A stretch of DNA of 64,000 nt from a bacterium (GTDB taxonomy: Bacteria; Cyanobacteriota; Sericytochromatia; S15B-MN24; VGJW01): the NCBI GenBank assembly GCA_021781555.1, contig JAJXWQ010000002.1, positions 31,712 through 95,711 on the forward strand. The letters are read 5' to 3'. The notes beneath the pieces were generated by a model that was not told the DNA's origin, did no database searches, and saw only the letters and a program-made list of their open reading frames with translations. The position numbers and the translations under genes are program-made. Of this stretch, positions 1 through 8,423 are shown piece after piece; the stretch's first letter is position 1, and the number at the start of each line of letters is the position of its first letter.

Positions 1-2
1 TC

Positions 3-2717
3 GGAGGCGGTATCGCCGGAATGGAGGCCGGCCTCACTTTGGGCGACATGGGCTTCAACGTGCTCATGGTCGAGAAGAAACCCAGCGTGGGCGGTCGCAT
101 GATCCTCCTGTCCAAGGTGTTTCCGACCCTCGACTGCGCGAGCTGCGTGTCGGCGCCCAAGATGTCGGCCACCGGCAACCATCCCAAGGTCGACCTCCAG
201 GTCAACAGCGAGGTCAAGGACATCCGACCGCAGTTAGACGGAACCTTCAAGGCCAAGCTCGTCCGCAAGGCTACCTTCGTCGATCCCGCGGCGTGTACCG
301 GATGCGCCAAGTGCGAGACGGTATGCACGGTCGCGACGCCGGACCACTACAACTATGACCTCGCCGCGAACCGGGCCATCCACATCGCATTCCCCCAGGC
401 CGTGCCCAAGAAAGCCGTCATCACCAAGGAAGGCTCGTCGCCCTGCTCGTACGCATGCCCGGCCGGCGTCCAGACCCACGGCTACGTATCACTGGTGCGG
501 GCCGGCAAGTATGCCGAGGCCTTCCGTCTCCACATGGAGGACGCGCCCCTGCCGGGAAGCTTGAGCCGCGCGTGCTACGCGCCCTGCGAGGGAGCCTGCA
601 CGCGGGGTGATCTCGAGGGCAATCTCTCGATCCGGGCCATCAAGCGGTTCATGGTCGATCGTTACTACGCCGAGCACCCCGAGCCCGAGTACGGAATTCC
701 CGAGGCGCTCCGCTCGGATCGGATCGCCATCGTGGGCTCGGGTCCCGCCGGCCTCTCGGCCGCCTACTTCCTCGCCCGAAAGGGCTACCCGGTGACCCTC
801 TTCGAGTCCGATCCGGAGGCGGGCGGCATGCTCCGGCACGGGCTGCCTCCCTACCGCTTGCCGCGGGAGATCGTCGACCGCGACATCAAGAACATCACGG
901 CGCTCGGAGTCGAGATCAAGACCGGAACGCCCATCGGCTCCCTCGAACAGATCCAGCAGCAGGGCTATGCGGCCACCTTTCTCGCCGTGGGCACGCTGGC
1001 AGGCCAGGGACTCGAGGTCCAGGGGCGCGACCTGGAGGGCGTCGTGGACGCCATGGACTTCCTTTCCGGGACCTACCAGGGCAAGCCTTCTGCGGCCGCT
1101 GCCGGCCAGCGCGTGGTGGTCGTGGGCGGCGGCAACGTCGCCATCGACGCCGCCAGGGTGGCCCTGCGCCAGGGCGCCAGGCAGGTCTCCATGGTCTATC
1201 GCCGCACCCGCGCTGAGATGCCGGCCCACAGGGCCGAGATCGCCGACGCCCTGTCCGAGGGCATCGCACTTCAGGAGCTGCGCGCCCCCGCCGGATTCGT
1301 CGGCCAGGGCGGCAAGGTTGTCGCCGCCAGGTGGCAGGAGATGCGCCTGGGCGCACCCGACGCCAGCGGGCGGCGGCGTCCCGAGCCGGTTCCCGGCCAT
1401 ATCAAAGAGGAGCCAGCCGACCTCATCATCCTGGCGATCGGCCTCGCCCCGAGCACCGGACCCTTTGCCGGCCTGGGCCTCGACCTGGACGGGACCTTTG
1501 CGGTGGACCAGGAATCGCTGGCCACGGCGGTTCCTGGGGTCTTTGCCGGCGGCGACGCCGCCACCGGTCCGGGCATGATCATCGCGGCGATCGCCCAGGG
1601 CAAGCGTGCGGCCTTCTACATCGAGCGCTTCCTGAATGGTGAATCGCTCCAGGGTGTCACCTTCGATGCGCGCCTTCCGGTCGTCTCCCACGACACGGTC
1701 CTGGCCCGCGCCGAGGGCCCACGCTCGGCGCGTCCCAAGACGAAGGTTCCGGAGCTTCCGGTCGAGACCCGCGTCCGCTCCATGGTCGAGGTCGAGCAGC
1801 CGCTGACCGAAGATCAGGCTCGGGCCGAGGCCAGTCGTTGCCTCGACTGCGGAGTGTGTTCGGAGTGCCACCAGTGCGTCGAGGCGTGCCCTGCCGGCGC
1901 GATCCACTTCGACCAGCGCGAGGTCGAGGCCGAGATCGAGGTCGGCTCGGTCCTGGTCGCCACGGGATTCGACCTCTTCGACGCCAGGAAGAAGCCGACC
2001 TACGGATTCGGCTCGAGCGCCAACATCATCACGGCCACGCAGATGGACCGCATCCTCGCCCCGACGCGGCCCTACAACAGCGTGATCCGGCCGTCGGACG
2101 GCAAGGCTCCCGCCAACATCGCCTACGTGCTCTGCACCGGCTCCCGCGATTGCACGGTCGGGAACTCGCTGTGCTCGCGGGTCTGCTGCATGTACTCCAT
2201 CAAGCAGGCGCAGCTCATCATGGGCTCCCTGCCGCTGGCCGACGTGACGATCTACTCGATCGACATCCGAGCCTACGGGAAGGGGTACGACGAGTTCTAC
2301 GAACAGGCCCAGGGAATGGGCGTCCGGTTCATCAAGGGCCGTGTCGCCAAGATCGAGCCCACTGCCGACGACAACGTGATCGTCACCTACGAGGACATCA
2401 ACGGCAAGGTGGGCGTCCAGAAAGCAGAGCACGATCTCGTCGTCCTGTCGGTCGGGCTGTCGGCCAACCCCGAGGCATTCGGCCTGATGATCGCCCCCGG
2501 CCTCGCCCGCGACCCCTACAACTACGTGCTCGAGCCGGACGAGGACCTGGAACCGGGCCGCACCAGCATACCTGGCGTCTTCGTCGCCGGGACGGCCGCG
2601 GGCGTCAGGGACATTCCGGATACCGTCCTCCACTCCGGCGCCGCGGCAGCCCAGGTCGCCGCGTACCTGCGCCGCAACAGCAGCCGCACGGCTGCAGCCC
2701 TAGCTGGGAGGCCATAG
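3..2717 (+). CDS. HdrA-like FAD/iron-sulfur protein with inserted GltD-like NADPH module (5' truncated by window edge)
   Basis: The reading frame is open from base 3 and begins GGGIAG, part of the FAD-binding GxGxxG, so the true start lies before the window. The first Met is at base 21, and residue numbers count from it. Domains in order: HdrA-like FAD half (1-125) with DCASC at 38-42 and a [4Fe-4S] motif CTGCAKCETVC near 92; a GltD-like module (about 140-560) with its own cysteine region, FAD motif VGSGPAG (about 235), NADPH motif VVGGGNVA (about 366) and AGGDAATG; a second Fe-S motif CLDCGVCSECHQCVEACP near 607; then the second half of the HdrA fold (640-898). HdrA proteins carry FAD and Fe-S centres and in some complexes bifurcate electrons. 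The inserted module suggests direct NAD(P)H exchange, which is inference. It is followed two bases later by the second HdrA-like gene, so they are probably co-transcribed. Confidence 0.85.
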   Translation, partial: GGGIAGMEAGLTLGDMGFNVLMVEKKPSVGGRMILLSKVFPTLDCASCVSAPKMSATGNHPKVDLQVNSEVKDIRPQLDGTFKAKLVRKATFVDPAACTGCAKCETVCTVATPDHYNYDLAANRAIHIAFPQAVPKKAVITKEGSSPCSYACPAGVQTHGYVSLVRAGKYAEAFRLHMEDAPLPGSLSRACYAPCEGACTRGDLEGNLSIRAIKRFMVDRYYAEHPEPEYGIPEALRSDRIAIVGSGPAGLSAAYFLARKGYPVTLFESDPEAGGMLRHGLPPYRLPREIVDRDIKNITALGVEIKTGTPIGSLEQIQQQGYAATFLAVGTLAGQGLEVQGRDLEGVVDAMDFLSGTYQGKPSAAAAGQRVVVVGGGNVAIDAARVALRQGARQVSMVYRRTRAEMPAHRAEIADALSEGIALQELRAPAGFVGQGGKVVAARWQEMRLGAPDASGRRRPEPVPGHIKEEPADLIILAIGLAPSTGPFAGLGLDLDGTFAVDQESLATAVPGVFAGGDAATGPGMIIAAIAQGKRAAFYIERFLNGESLQGVTFDARLPVVSHDTVLARAEGPRSARPKTKVPELPVETRVRSMVEVEQPLTEDQARAEASRCLDCGVCSECHQCVEACPAGAIHFDQREVEAEIEVGSVLVATGFDLFDARKKPTYGFGSSANIITATQMDRILAPTRPYNSVIRPSDGKAPANIAYVLCTGSRDCTVGNSLCSRVCCMYSIKQAQLIMGSLPLADVTIYSIDIRAYGKGYDEFYEQAQGMGVRFIKGRVAKIEPTADDNVIVTYEDINGKVGVQKAEHDLVVLSVGLSANPEAFGLMIAPGLARDPYNYVLEPDEDLEPGRTSIPGVFVAGTAAGVRDIPDTVLHSGAAAAQVAAYLRRNSSRTAAALAGRP

Positions 2718-2719
2718 TC

Positions 2720-4459
2720 ATGACAGAGAAACGCAGGCTTGGCGCCTTCATCTGCCACTGCGGCGGCAACATCTCGGACTTCGTCGACGTCGCAGCCGTT
2801 CGTGATGCTGCCGGCAGGGAAGACGACGTCGTCGTGGCCCGCGACTTCATGTTCGCCTGCTCGGATGGCGCTCAAGCCGAGATGAGCGAGCTCATCCGGT
2901 CCGAGAAGCTCGACGGCATCATCGTCGCCTCGTGTTCCCCCAAGCTCCACCTCAACACCTTCCGAGGCATGTCGGGCCGCGCCGGGCTCAACCCCTACAC
3001 CTACAACCAGGTCAACATCCGCGAGCAATGCTCCTGGGTCCACCGGCACGACACGCCGGCCGCGACCGCCAAGGCCACCCGGCTGGTGCGCGGCGGTCTG
3101 GCCAGGTCGCGCTTTTCCCGGCCACTCACGGATCTGCGCGTCGAGACCGTCCCCGCGGTCCTGGTGATCGGGGCGGGCGTCGCCGGAATACGGGCGGCGC
3201 TCGCGCTGGCCGATATGGGAATCGCGGTCTACGTCGTCGAGCGGGAGGCCACGGTAGGCGGCAACGTGGCCACCTGGGGCAAGCTCTTCCCCCACGATCG
3301 CCCGGGAAGCGAGATCGTCGCCACGCTGCTCGACGACCTCAACAAGCACCCGAACATCTCGCTCTTCACGAACGCCGAGCTGACGGCCAAGAGCGGCAGC
3401 GTGGGCAACTTCACCGTGCAGGTGCAGCTCCGGTCCGAGACGATATCTCTCCACGTCGGCGCGATCATCGTCGCGACCGGACTCGAACCGTACACCCCCC
3501 GGCCTGGCGAGTACGGTTACGGCACGCCCGGCGTCATCACGCTCCACGAGTACAAGCAGCTGGTGGACGAGGCCACGGGACCCCTCACCTACCAGGGCAA
3601 GCGCGTCAAGACCGTCGCCTACATCTACTGCGTCGGCAGCCGGCAGGGCAGCGATCCCGATCTCGAGGAGCCCAACCTCTTCTGCTCACGCTACTGCTGC
3701 TCGGCGGCCTGTCACTCGGCAAGCCTCGCCAGCACGGCCGATCCAGACCTCGACCAGATCCATCTTTACCGCGACATGCGGACGTATGGTCGGCATGAAG
3801 TCCTTTTCGAGGAAGCCGGGCGCAAGGGTTCGGTCTTCATGAAGTTTGCCGGGGAAAATCCCCCGACGGTCGAGAGCAGCGACGACCAGCTCACGGTCAA
3901 GCTGAGGGACGACCTCGCTGGCGGCGAACAAGCCGAGATCCCGGCCGATCTCGTGGTCCTGGTGGCCGGGATGGTGCCCCGCGAGCGGGCCAAGCTGCAG
4001 GAGATCTTGAGGCTCCCGCTGAGCAAGGGCGGCTTCTTCAACGAGATCCACGTCAAGCTCCGGCCCGTGGAGACCGTCGTCGACGGTGTGTTCATCGCCG
4101 GAGCCTCGCAGGGCCCCAAGACCGTGGCCGAGGCGGTGGCGTCCGCCCTGGCTGCGGTGTCCAAGAGCGCGGCGCTCCTCTTGAAGGGCTACATCGACCT
4201 GCCGCCGCTGGTGGCCAAGGTCGATGCCAGCAAGTGCACCCTGTGCGACAACTGCTTCGGCGCCTGCCCGTACGAGGGCGCCATCACCCGGCAGGAGGTC
4301 GACGGCCGCCAGGTGGCGGCGATATCCCCCAATATCTGCAAGGGCTGCGGCGGCTGCGTCCCGGTCTGCCCGAACGAAGCCATCGGCGTCGACGGCGTCA
4401 CCGGCACCCAGGTCACCGCGGCGATCGACGCCATGATGAAGGATCGGGTCCATGCCTGA
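2720..4459 (+). CDS. HdrA/QmoA-B-like FAD and iron-sulfur oxidoreductase subunit
   Basis: 579 residues. I chose the ATG at 2720 because a GGGAGG ribosome site lies about 10 bases upstream and the product then opens with the HdrA N-terminal signature GAFICHCGGNISDFVDV. The FAD-binding VIGAGVAG is near residue 148. The HdrA cysteine segment FCSRYCCSAACHSAS follows mid-protein. Two C-terminal [4Fe-4S] motifs are CTLCDNCFGACP at 506 and CKGCGGCVPVCP at 540. Family members are cytoplasmic subunits of heterodisulfide reductase or Qmo complexes, passing electrons between soluble carriers and a membrane subunit. It lies between the NADPH-module HdrA and a QmoC-like gene, and its end overlaps the next gene by 8 bases. 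No HdrB-type CCG-domain subunit is present, so a Qmo-like quinone-linked complex fits better than a methanogen-type Hdr. Confidence 0.85.
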   Translation: MTEKRRLGAFICHCGGNISDFVDVAAVRDAAGREDDVVVARDFMFACSDGAQAEMSELIRSEKLDGIIVASCSPKLHLNTFRGMSGRAGLNPYTYNQVNIREQCSWVHRHDTPAATAKATRLVRGGLARSRFSRPLTDLRVETVPAVLVIGAGVAGIRAALALADMGIAVYVVEREATVGGNVATWGKLFPHDRPGSEIVATLLDDLNKHPNISLFTNAELTAKSGSVGNFTVQVQLRSETISLHVGAIIVATGLEPYTPRPGEYGYGTPGVITLHEYKQLVDEATGPLTYQGKRVKTVAYIYCVGSRQGSDPDLEEPNLFCSRYCCSAACHSASLASTADPDLDQIHLYRDMRTYGRHEVLFEEAGRKGSVFMKFAGENPPTVESSDDQLTVKLRDDLAGGEQAEIPADLVVLVAGMVPRERAKLQEILRLPLSKGGFFNEIHVKLRPVETVVDGVFIAGASQGPKTVAEAVASALAAVSKSAALLLKGYIDLPPLVAKVDASKCTLCDNCFGACPYEGAITRQEVDGRQVAAISPNICKGCGGCVPVCPNEAIGVDGVTGTQVTAAIDAMMKDRVHA

Positions 4460-4742
4460 AGACTTGACCGCAAAACCCCGGATCCTGCGCGACCGCGCCG
4501 AAGTCATGCGCGATGAACTCGTCTGGCGCCAGCGCATCGCCGCGGTGATGCAAGACACCCCCATGACCCTCCCGGAGATCGCGGCGGCGCTCGGCCAGCC
4601 GAACGACGAGGTGACGATCTGGGTCATGGGAATGCGCCGGTACGGGCTCATCGAGGAGCTGCCCAAAAGCCGTGCCGACGACTACTTCCGGTACGAACTC
4701 AAGCACGGATCGCAAGGAGAGCTGAACCATGGCTCGCATTGA
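4452..4742 (+). CDS. small winged-helix-like protein of the Hdr/Qmo operon
   Basis: 96 residues. The start overlaps the end of the HdrA-like gene by 8 bases, and the end overlaps the QmoC-like gene by 14 bases, so the three are translationally coupled. The central part (about 35-72, with TLPEIAAALGQPNDEV followed by a short hydrophobic helix and RYGLIEEL) looks like a helix-turn-helix/winged-helix fold. There is no cysteine, membrane segment or signal peptide. It could be a dedicated regulator or a structural adaptor of the complex. Being embedded between catalytic subunits slightly favours an adaptor role. I do not recognise a named family. Confidence 0.7.
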   Translation: MPEDLTAKPRILRDRAEVMRDELVWRQRIAAVMQDTPMTLPEIAAALGQPNDEVTIWVMGMRRYGLIEELPKSRADDYFRYELKHGSQGELNHGSH

Positions 4743-5913
4743 CCCTGGCCTGCACCGAGAGCTCAAGAAATACGGTGCAACAGGCCTGACCGCCTGCATG
4801 AACTGTGGCAACTGTACTGCCACCTGTCCCCAGTCGACCGACAACGAGGTCTTCCCGCGCCGGATCATCCACTTCGTCCAGGCGGGGATGACGGATAAAC
4901 TACGGGGATCGGTCGAGCCCTGGCTATGTTATTACTGCGGAGACTGCTCCGAGACCTGCCCCCGTGATGCTGACCCGGGCGAGAGCATGATGGCGGTCCG
5001 GCGCTACCTGACCGGCCAGTACGACTGGACCGGGCTTGGCAGATGGTTCTACAAATCTCCCGCATTCCAGCTCACGGCCATGGCGCTCACGGCGCTGGCC
5101 GTGGTCCTGGCCTTTTACTTCCTCCACGGGCCCATCGTCACGGATCACGTGGCTCTCGACACCTTCGCGCCGGTGGCTTCCATCGAACTCGCCGACCGGA
5201 TCGGATTCGTCATCCTGGCTGCGCTTTTGCTGAGCAACGTGATCAGGATGGCAACCTGGATCCTGCGCTCGGATACCGACCATCCGGTACCCTTCGCCCT
5301 GCTCCTGCGCGAGTTTTTGACCTTGCCCGTGCACTTCGTGACCCAGAAGAAGTGGCTCAAGTGCGATGCCGCCTCCGAGCCAACCGGCCGGAGCCTGGCA
5401 GCTCGTCTCGCCTGGCTGAAGAGCACGCGGTGGGTAAGGCACTTCTTTCTGGTGACTGGCTACCTAAGCATGATGATCCTGGTCGAGGGAGCCCTCCCGC
5501 AGTTCCAGACCGACGCGATCCGCCCCTGGTTCCACTGGACGCGCCTGCTGGGCTACTACGCGACGGTCATGCTGATGTGGCATGGAGGGAGCTTCCTGGT
5601 CGGCCGCCTTCGCAAGTCCGACCCGATCCACAAGTTCTCGACCCCCAGCGACTGGATGTTCCTCGTACTGCTGCTCGCAGTGGCGTTCACCGGTATCCTG
5701 GTGCACATCTTCAGGCTGTCCGGCCTGCCCCTGCCGACCTACGTCATGTACGTGGTCCACATGGCGGTCGTGGCTCCTTTCCTCATCATCCAGGTTCCCT
5801 TCGGCAAGTGGTCGCACATGGCCTACCGGCCCATGGGGGTTTACCTTGCCAAGGTGAGGCAGAGTGCCCGCGAAAAGCTCGACGCCGCCGCGGGAGAGCT
5901 GGCGCCGGCCTGA
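4729..5913 (+). CDS. QmoC-like membrane subunit: HdrC-type 2x[4Fe-4S] domain fused to NarI-like cytochrome b domain
   Basis: 394 residues with a good ribosome site (AAGGAGAG) ahead of the ATG. The N-terminus has two HdrC-type clusters, CMNCGNCTATCP at residue 23 and CYYCGDCSETCP at 67. About six membrane helices follow, with histidines in MLMWHGG, VHIFRL and VVHMAVV that could ligate haem b as in NarI/HdrE-type subunits. QmoC of sulfate reducers has this HdrC-HdrE fusion and similar length (family knowledge). It would connect the two HdrA-like flavoproteins to the quinone pool. Being the last gene before a strong hairpin, it closes the operon. Confidence 0.85.
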   Translation: MARIDPGLHRELKKYGATGLTACMNCGNCTATCPQSTDNEVFPRRIIHFVQAGMTDKLRGSVEPWLCYYCGDCSETCPRDADPGESMMAVRRYLTGQYDWTGLGRWFYKSPAFQLTAMALTALAVVLAFYFLHGPIVTDHVALDTFAPVASIELADRIGFVILAALLLSNVIRMATWILRSDTDHPVPFALLLREFLTLPVHFVTQKKWLKCDAASEPTGRSLAARLAWLKSTRWVRHFFLVTGYLSMMILVEGALPQFQTDAIRPWFHWTRLLGYYATVMLMWHGGSFLVGRLRKSDPIHKFSTPSDWMFLVLLLAVAFTGILVHIFRLSGLPLPTYVMYVVHMAVVAPFLIIQVPFGKWSHMAYRPMGVYLAKVRQSAREKLDAAAGELAPA

Positions 5914-5939
5914 TTGTCTGCTTTATCCTGGATCCAGCT

Positions 5940-5985
5940 CTCGAAAAGGGCTCGTCAGGCCGCGTCCTGATGAGCCCTTTTCGAG
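5940..5985. terminator. long hairpin terminator, probably bidirectional
   Basis: An almost perfect inverted repeat of about 20 bp with a 6-base loop lies 26 bases after the QmoC-like stop codon. The arms contain AAAAGGGCTC and its complement GAGCCCTTTT, so an A-run and a T-run flank a GC-rich core, as in intrinsic terminators working in both directions. It separates the Hdr/Qmo operon from the Nfn-like pair. Confidence 0.8.
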
Positions 5986-6064
5986 ATTCGTGGGCACAAG
6001 GTAAATAGGTACCTTCAGATGACAGAGCGACCCCCTTTTTCAGGGCTATGACGGGAGGCAGTTG

Positions 6065-6910
6065 GTGATCCGGATTCTAGAGAAGGAGCAACTGGCCCCC
6101 GCCATCGGCCAGATGGTGCTCCAGGCACCCCACATCGCCCGGTTCGCCCGGGCCGGGCAGTTCCTCATCGTTCTCGTTCACGAGTTCGGCGAGCGCATCC
6201 CCATGACGATCGCCGACTTCGACCGCGAGGCCGGCACGATCACGATCGTTTACCAGGAGGTCGGCAAGAGCACGCGCGACCTCGGCGCCTTGCGGGTCGG
6301 CGATGCCATCGCGCATGTCCACGGGCCCCTGGGCCGTCCGTCCGAGATCGAGAAGTTCGGCACGGTCGTGGTCGTGGGTGGAGGCGTCGGAGTCGCCCCC
6401 ATCTTCCCGATCACTCGCGAGCTCGAGGCCGCGGGCAACCACGTCGTCGGCATCACCGGTGCCCGCTCCATCGACCTCCTGTTCTGGCGAGAGCGCATGC
6501 GCTCGGTCACGCACGAGCTCTTCGAGATGACGGATGACGGCTCGGGCGGCCGCAAGGGTTTCGTCACCGACGCGCTCAAGGACGTTCTCGCCAGCCGCCA
6601 GGTCGACCGCGTCATCGCCATCGGCCCGGTCCCGATGATGCGCGCCGTCGCGGGCGTCACCCGGGAGTCCGGCACGCCCTGCGTCGTCAGCCTCAACCCC
6701 ATCATGGTGTGCGGGATGGGGATGTGCGGCGGCTGCCGGGTCAAGGAGGGCGAGAAGACCCGGTTCACCTGCTACGAGGGCCCCGAGTTCGACGGCAACC
6801 GCGTCGATTTCGCCGAGCTCACCGAGCGCCTCCGGACCTACAAGCTCGAAGAGCAAGAGGCTCTCGCCCGCCTGATCTCCGCCCACGAGGAGGCCGCGAA
6901 TGTCCACTAA
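6065..6910 (+). CDS. NfnA-like ferredoxin:NADP+ oxidoreductase subunit alpha (FAD, [2Fe-2S])
   Basis: 281 residues from the GTG at 6065. GGGAGG sits 6 bases before it, and the TTG at 6062 is an alternative but is too close to that site. The protein has an FNR-like fold: N-terminal FAD-binding barrel, NAD(P)-binding VVVGGGVGVAPIFP near residue 100, and a C-terminal PyrK/SudB-type [2Fe-2S] region with MVCGMGMCGGCRV and TCYEGPEF. In Nfn complexes this subunit binds NAD(H) and works with NfnB to couple ferredoxin, NADH and NADPH (family knowledge). PyrK of dihydroorotate dehydrogenase is similar, but the 11-base overlap with a GltD-like gene argues for the Nfn/sulfide-dehydrogenase type. Confidence 0.85.
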   Translation: MIRILEKEQLAPAIGQMVLQAPHIARFARAGQFLIVLVHEFGERIPMTIADFDREAGTITIVYQEVGKSTRDLGALRVGDAIAHVHGPLGRPSEIEKFGTVVVVGGGVGVAPIFPITRELEAAGNHVVGITGARSIDLLFWRERMRSVTHELFEMTDDGSGGRKGFVTDALKDVLASRQVDRVIAIGPVPMMRAVAGVTRESGTPCVVSLNPIMVCGMGMCGGCRVKEGEKTRFTCYEGPEFDGNRVDFAELTERLRTYKLEEQEALARLISAHEEAANVH

Positions 6911-8369
6911 GCCCGTCAAGAAGACGCTCATCCGCGAGGCCGTCCCCATGCCCGAGCAGGAGGCGGCAGAGCGGCGGGCCAACTTCGACGAGGTGGCTCT
7001 CGGCTACATCGAGGAGGCGGCCCGGGCCGAGGCCGACCGCTGCATCGCCTGCCCGGCTCGCCAGTGCGTTCACAACTGCCCGGTGGGGGTCGATGTCCCG
7101 GCCTTCATCGCCCGCGTCGCCGAGGGCGACCTCCAGGGTGCCGCAGACATCCTCCACGACAAGAACGCCCTGCCCCGCGTGACCGGCCGGGTCTGCCCCC
7201 AGGAAGAGCAGTGCCAGATGAAGTGCTCGGTCGGCAAGGCCGGCGATGCCGTCTCGGTCGGCCGCATCGAACGCTTCGTGGCCGACTGGGAAGCCGAGCA
7301 GATCCGCCTGGGCAACGTCCCCCCCCCGGTCAAGGCAGCCAGCGTCGGCCAGCGCGTGGCCGTCATCGGATCGGGGCCCTCGGGCCTGACCTGCGCTGCC
7401 GATCTCATCAAGCTCGGCTATGGCGTCACGGTGTTCGAGGCCTTCCACCGGCCGGGCGGGGTGCTGGTCTACGGCATCCCCGAGTTCCGCCTGCCCAAGG
7501 AGATCGTCTACAGCGAGGTCGCCGCCCTGGAACGGCTCGGCGTCGAGTTCAAGTACGATCACCTCATCGGCTCGGGCCAGACGATCGCCGACCTCTTCGC
7601 CGACGGCTATGAGGCCATCTACATCGGGACCGGCGCCGGCTTGCCCCAGTTCATGAACATCCCGGGCGAGAACCTCGCGGGCGTCTACTCGGCCAACGAG
7701 TACCTCACCCGGGTCAACCTCATGAAGGCCTTCAAGTTCCCCGAGTACGCCACGCCCATCAAGCGGGGACGCAACGTGGCGGTCGTCGGCGGCGGCAACG
7801 TCGCCATGGACGCCGCCCGCACCGCTCTGCGCATGGGGGCCGAGCACGTCTACCTGATCTACCGGCGCGGTCGCCAGGAGATGCCGGCCCGCGCCGAGGA
7901 GGCCGTGCACGCCGAGGAGGAAGGCATCGAGTTCGTACTCCAGAGCAACCCCGTCCGCTACCTCGGCAACGACCAGGGCTTCGTCTCCGGCATCGAGTGC
8001 GTCAAGATGGAGATGGGCGAACCCGACGCCTCGGGGCGGCGGCGGCCGGTGGTGGTCCCCGCTAGCGAGTTCACGCTCGAGATCGACCAGGCCATCCTGG
8101 CGGTCGGCACCACTCCCAACCCGATTCTCGCCCGCAGCACCCCCGGTCTCGAGACCCGCGGCAAGGGCGAGATCGTTGCCGACGAGGAGGGCGCGACGTC
8201 GCTCCCGGGTGTCTTCGCAGGGGGCGACATCGTGACCGGAGCGGCCACGGTGATCACGGCCATGGGTGCCGGTCGCAACGCTGCCACGGCGATCGATCGG
8301 TACCTGCGCGCCAAGCGCGGAACAGCCCCGGTGGGAGTGACGGAGGCATCGGCAGCCACCGTTTCGTAG
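6900..8369 (+). CDS. NfnB/GltD-like NADPH-dependent oxidoreductase (gltA-type)
   Basis: 489 residues. The ATG lies inside the end of the NfnA-like gene (11-base overlap). N-terminal cysteine clusters are CIACPARQCVHNCP near residue 48 and CPQEEQCQMKC near 99. The FAD motif VIGSGPSGL is near 155, the NADPH motif VVGGGNVAMDAA near 292, and the C-terminal FAD motif is FAGGDIVTGAATVI. This is the size and layout of the homotetrameric glutamate synthase/NfnB family. No glutamate synthase large subunit is nearby, while the partner is NfnA-like, so NAD(P)H:ferredoxin transhydrogenation is the best inference. Its GltD core resembles the module embedded in the first gene of the window. Confidence 0.85.
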   Translation: MSTKPVKKTLIREAVPMPEQEAAERRANFDEVALGYIEEAARAEADRCIACPARQCVHNCPVGVDVPAFIARVAEGDLQGAADILHDKNALPRVTGRVCPQEEQCQMKCSVGKAGDAVSVGRIERFVADWEAEQIRLGNVPPPVKAASVGQRVAVIGSGPSGLTCAADLIKLGYGVTVFEAFHRPGGVLVYGIPEFRLPKEIVYSEVAALERLGVEFKYDHLIGSGQTIADLFADGYEAIYIGTGAGLPQFMNIPGENLAGVYSANEYLTRVNLMKAFKFPEYATPIKRGRNVAVVGGGNVAMDAARTALRMGAEHVYLIYRRGRQEMPARAEEAVHAEEEGIEFVLQSNPVRYLGNDQGFVSGIECVKMEMGEPDASGRRRPVVVPASEFTLEIDQAILAVGTTPNPILARSTPGLETRGKGEIVADEEGATSLPGVFAGGDIVTGAATVITAMGAGRNAATAIDRYLRAKRGTAPVGVTEASAATVS

Positions 8370-8395
8370 CGACCGGGCAGAGGGACCCGTTCGAG
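8365..8395 (+). repeat. degenerate copy of REP-like intergenic element (right half)
   Basis: GCGACCGGGCAGAGGGACCCGTT matches most of the right half of the element seen in full at 14148 and 43431. It overlaps the end of the NfnB-like gene and runs into the spacer before the porin gene. The left arm is not recognisable. Confidence 0.45.
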
Positions 8396-8423
8396 CCGAC
8401 AATGCGCACAGGAAGGAGAATGC

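Noticed and set aside
489..2633. Long minus-strand open frame opposite the HdrA-GltD gene
   Set aside because: GC-rich antisense shadow: the composition is Asp/Gly/Arg-rich without motifs, while the plus strand has clear catalytic domains.
6900..8369. Glutamate synthase small subunit (gltD)
   Set aside because: No gltB is nearby, and the gene is coupled to an NfnA-like partner.
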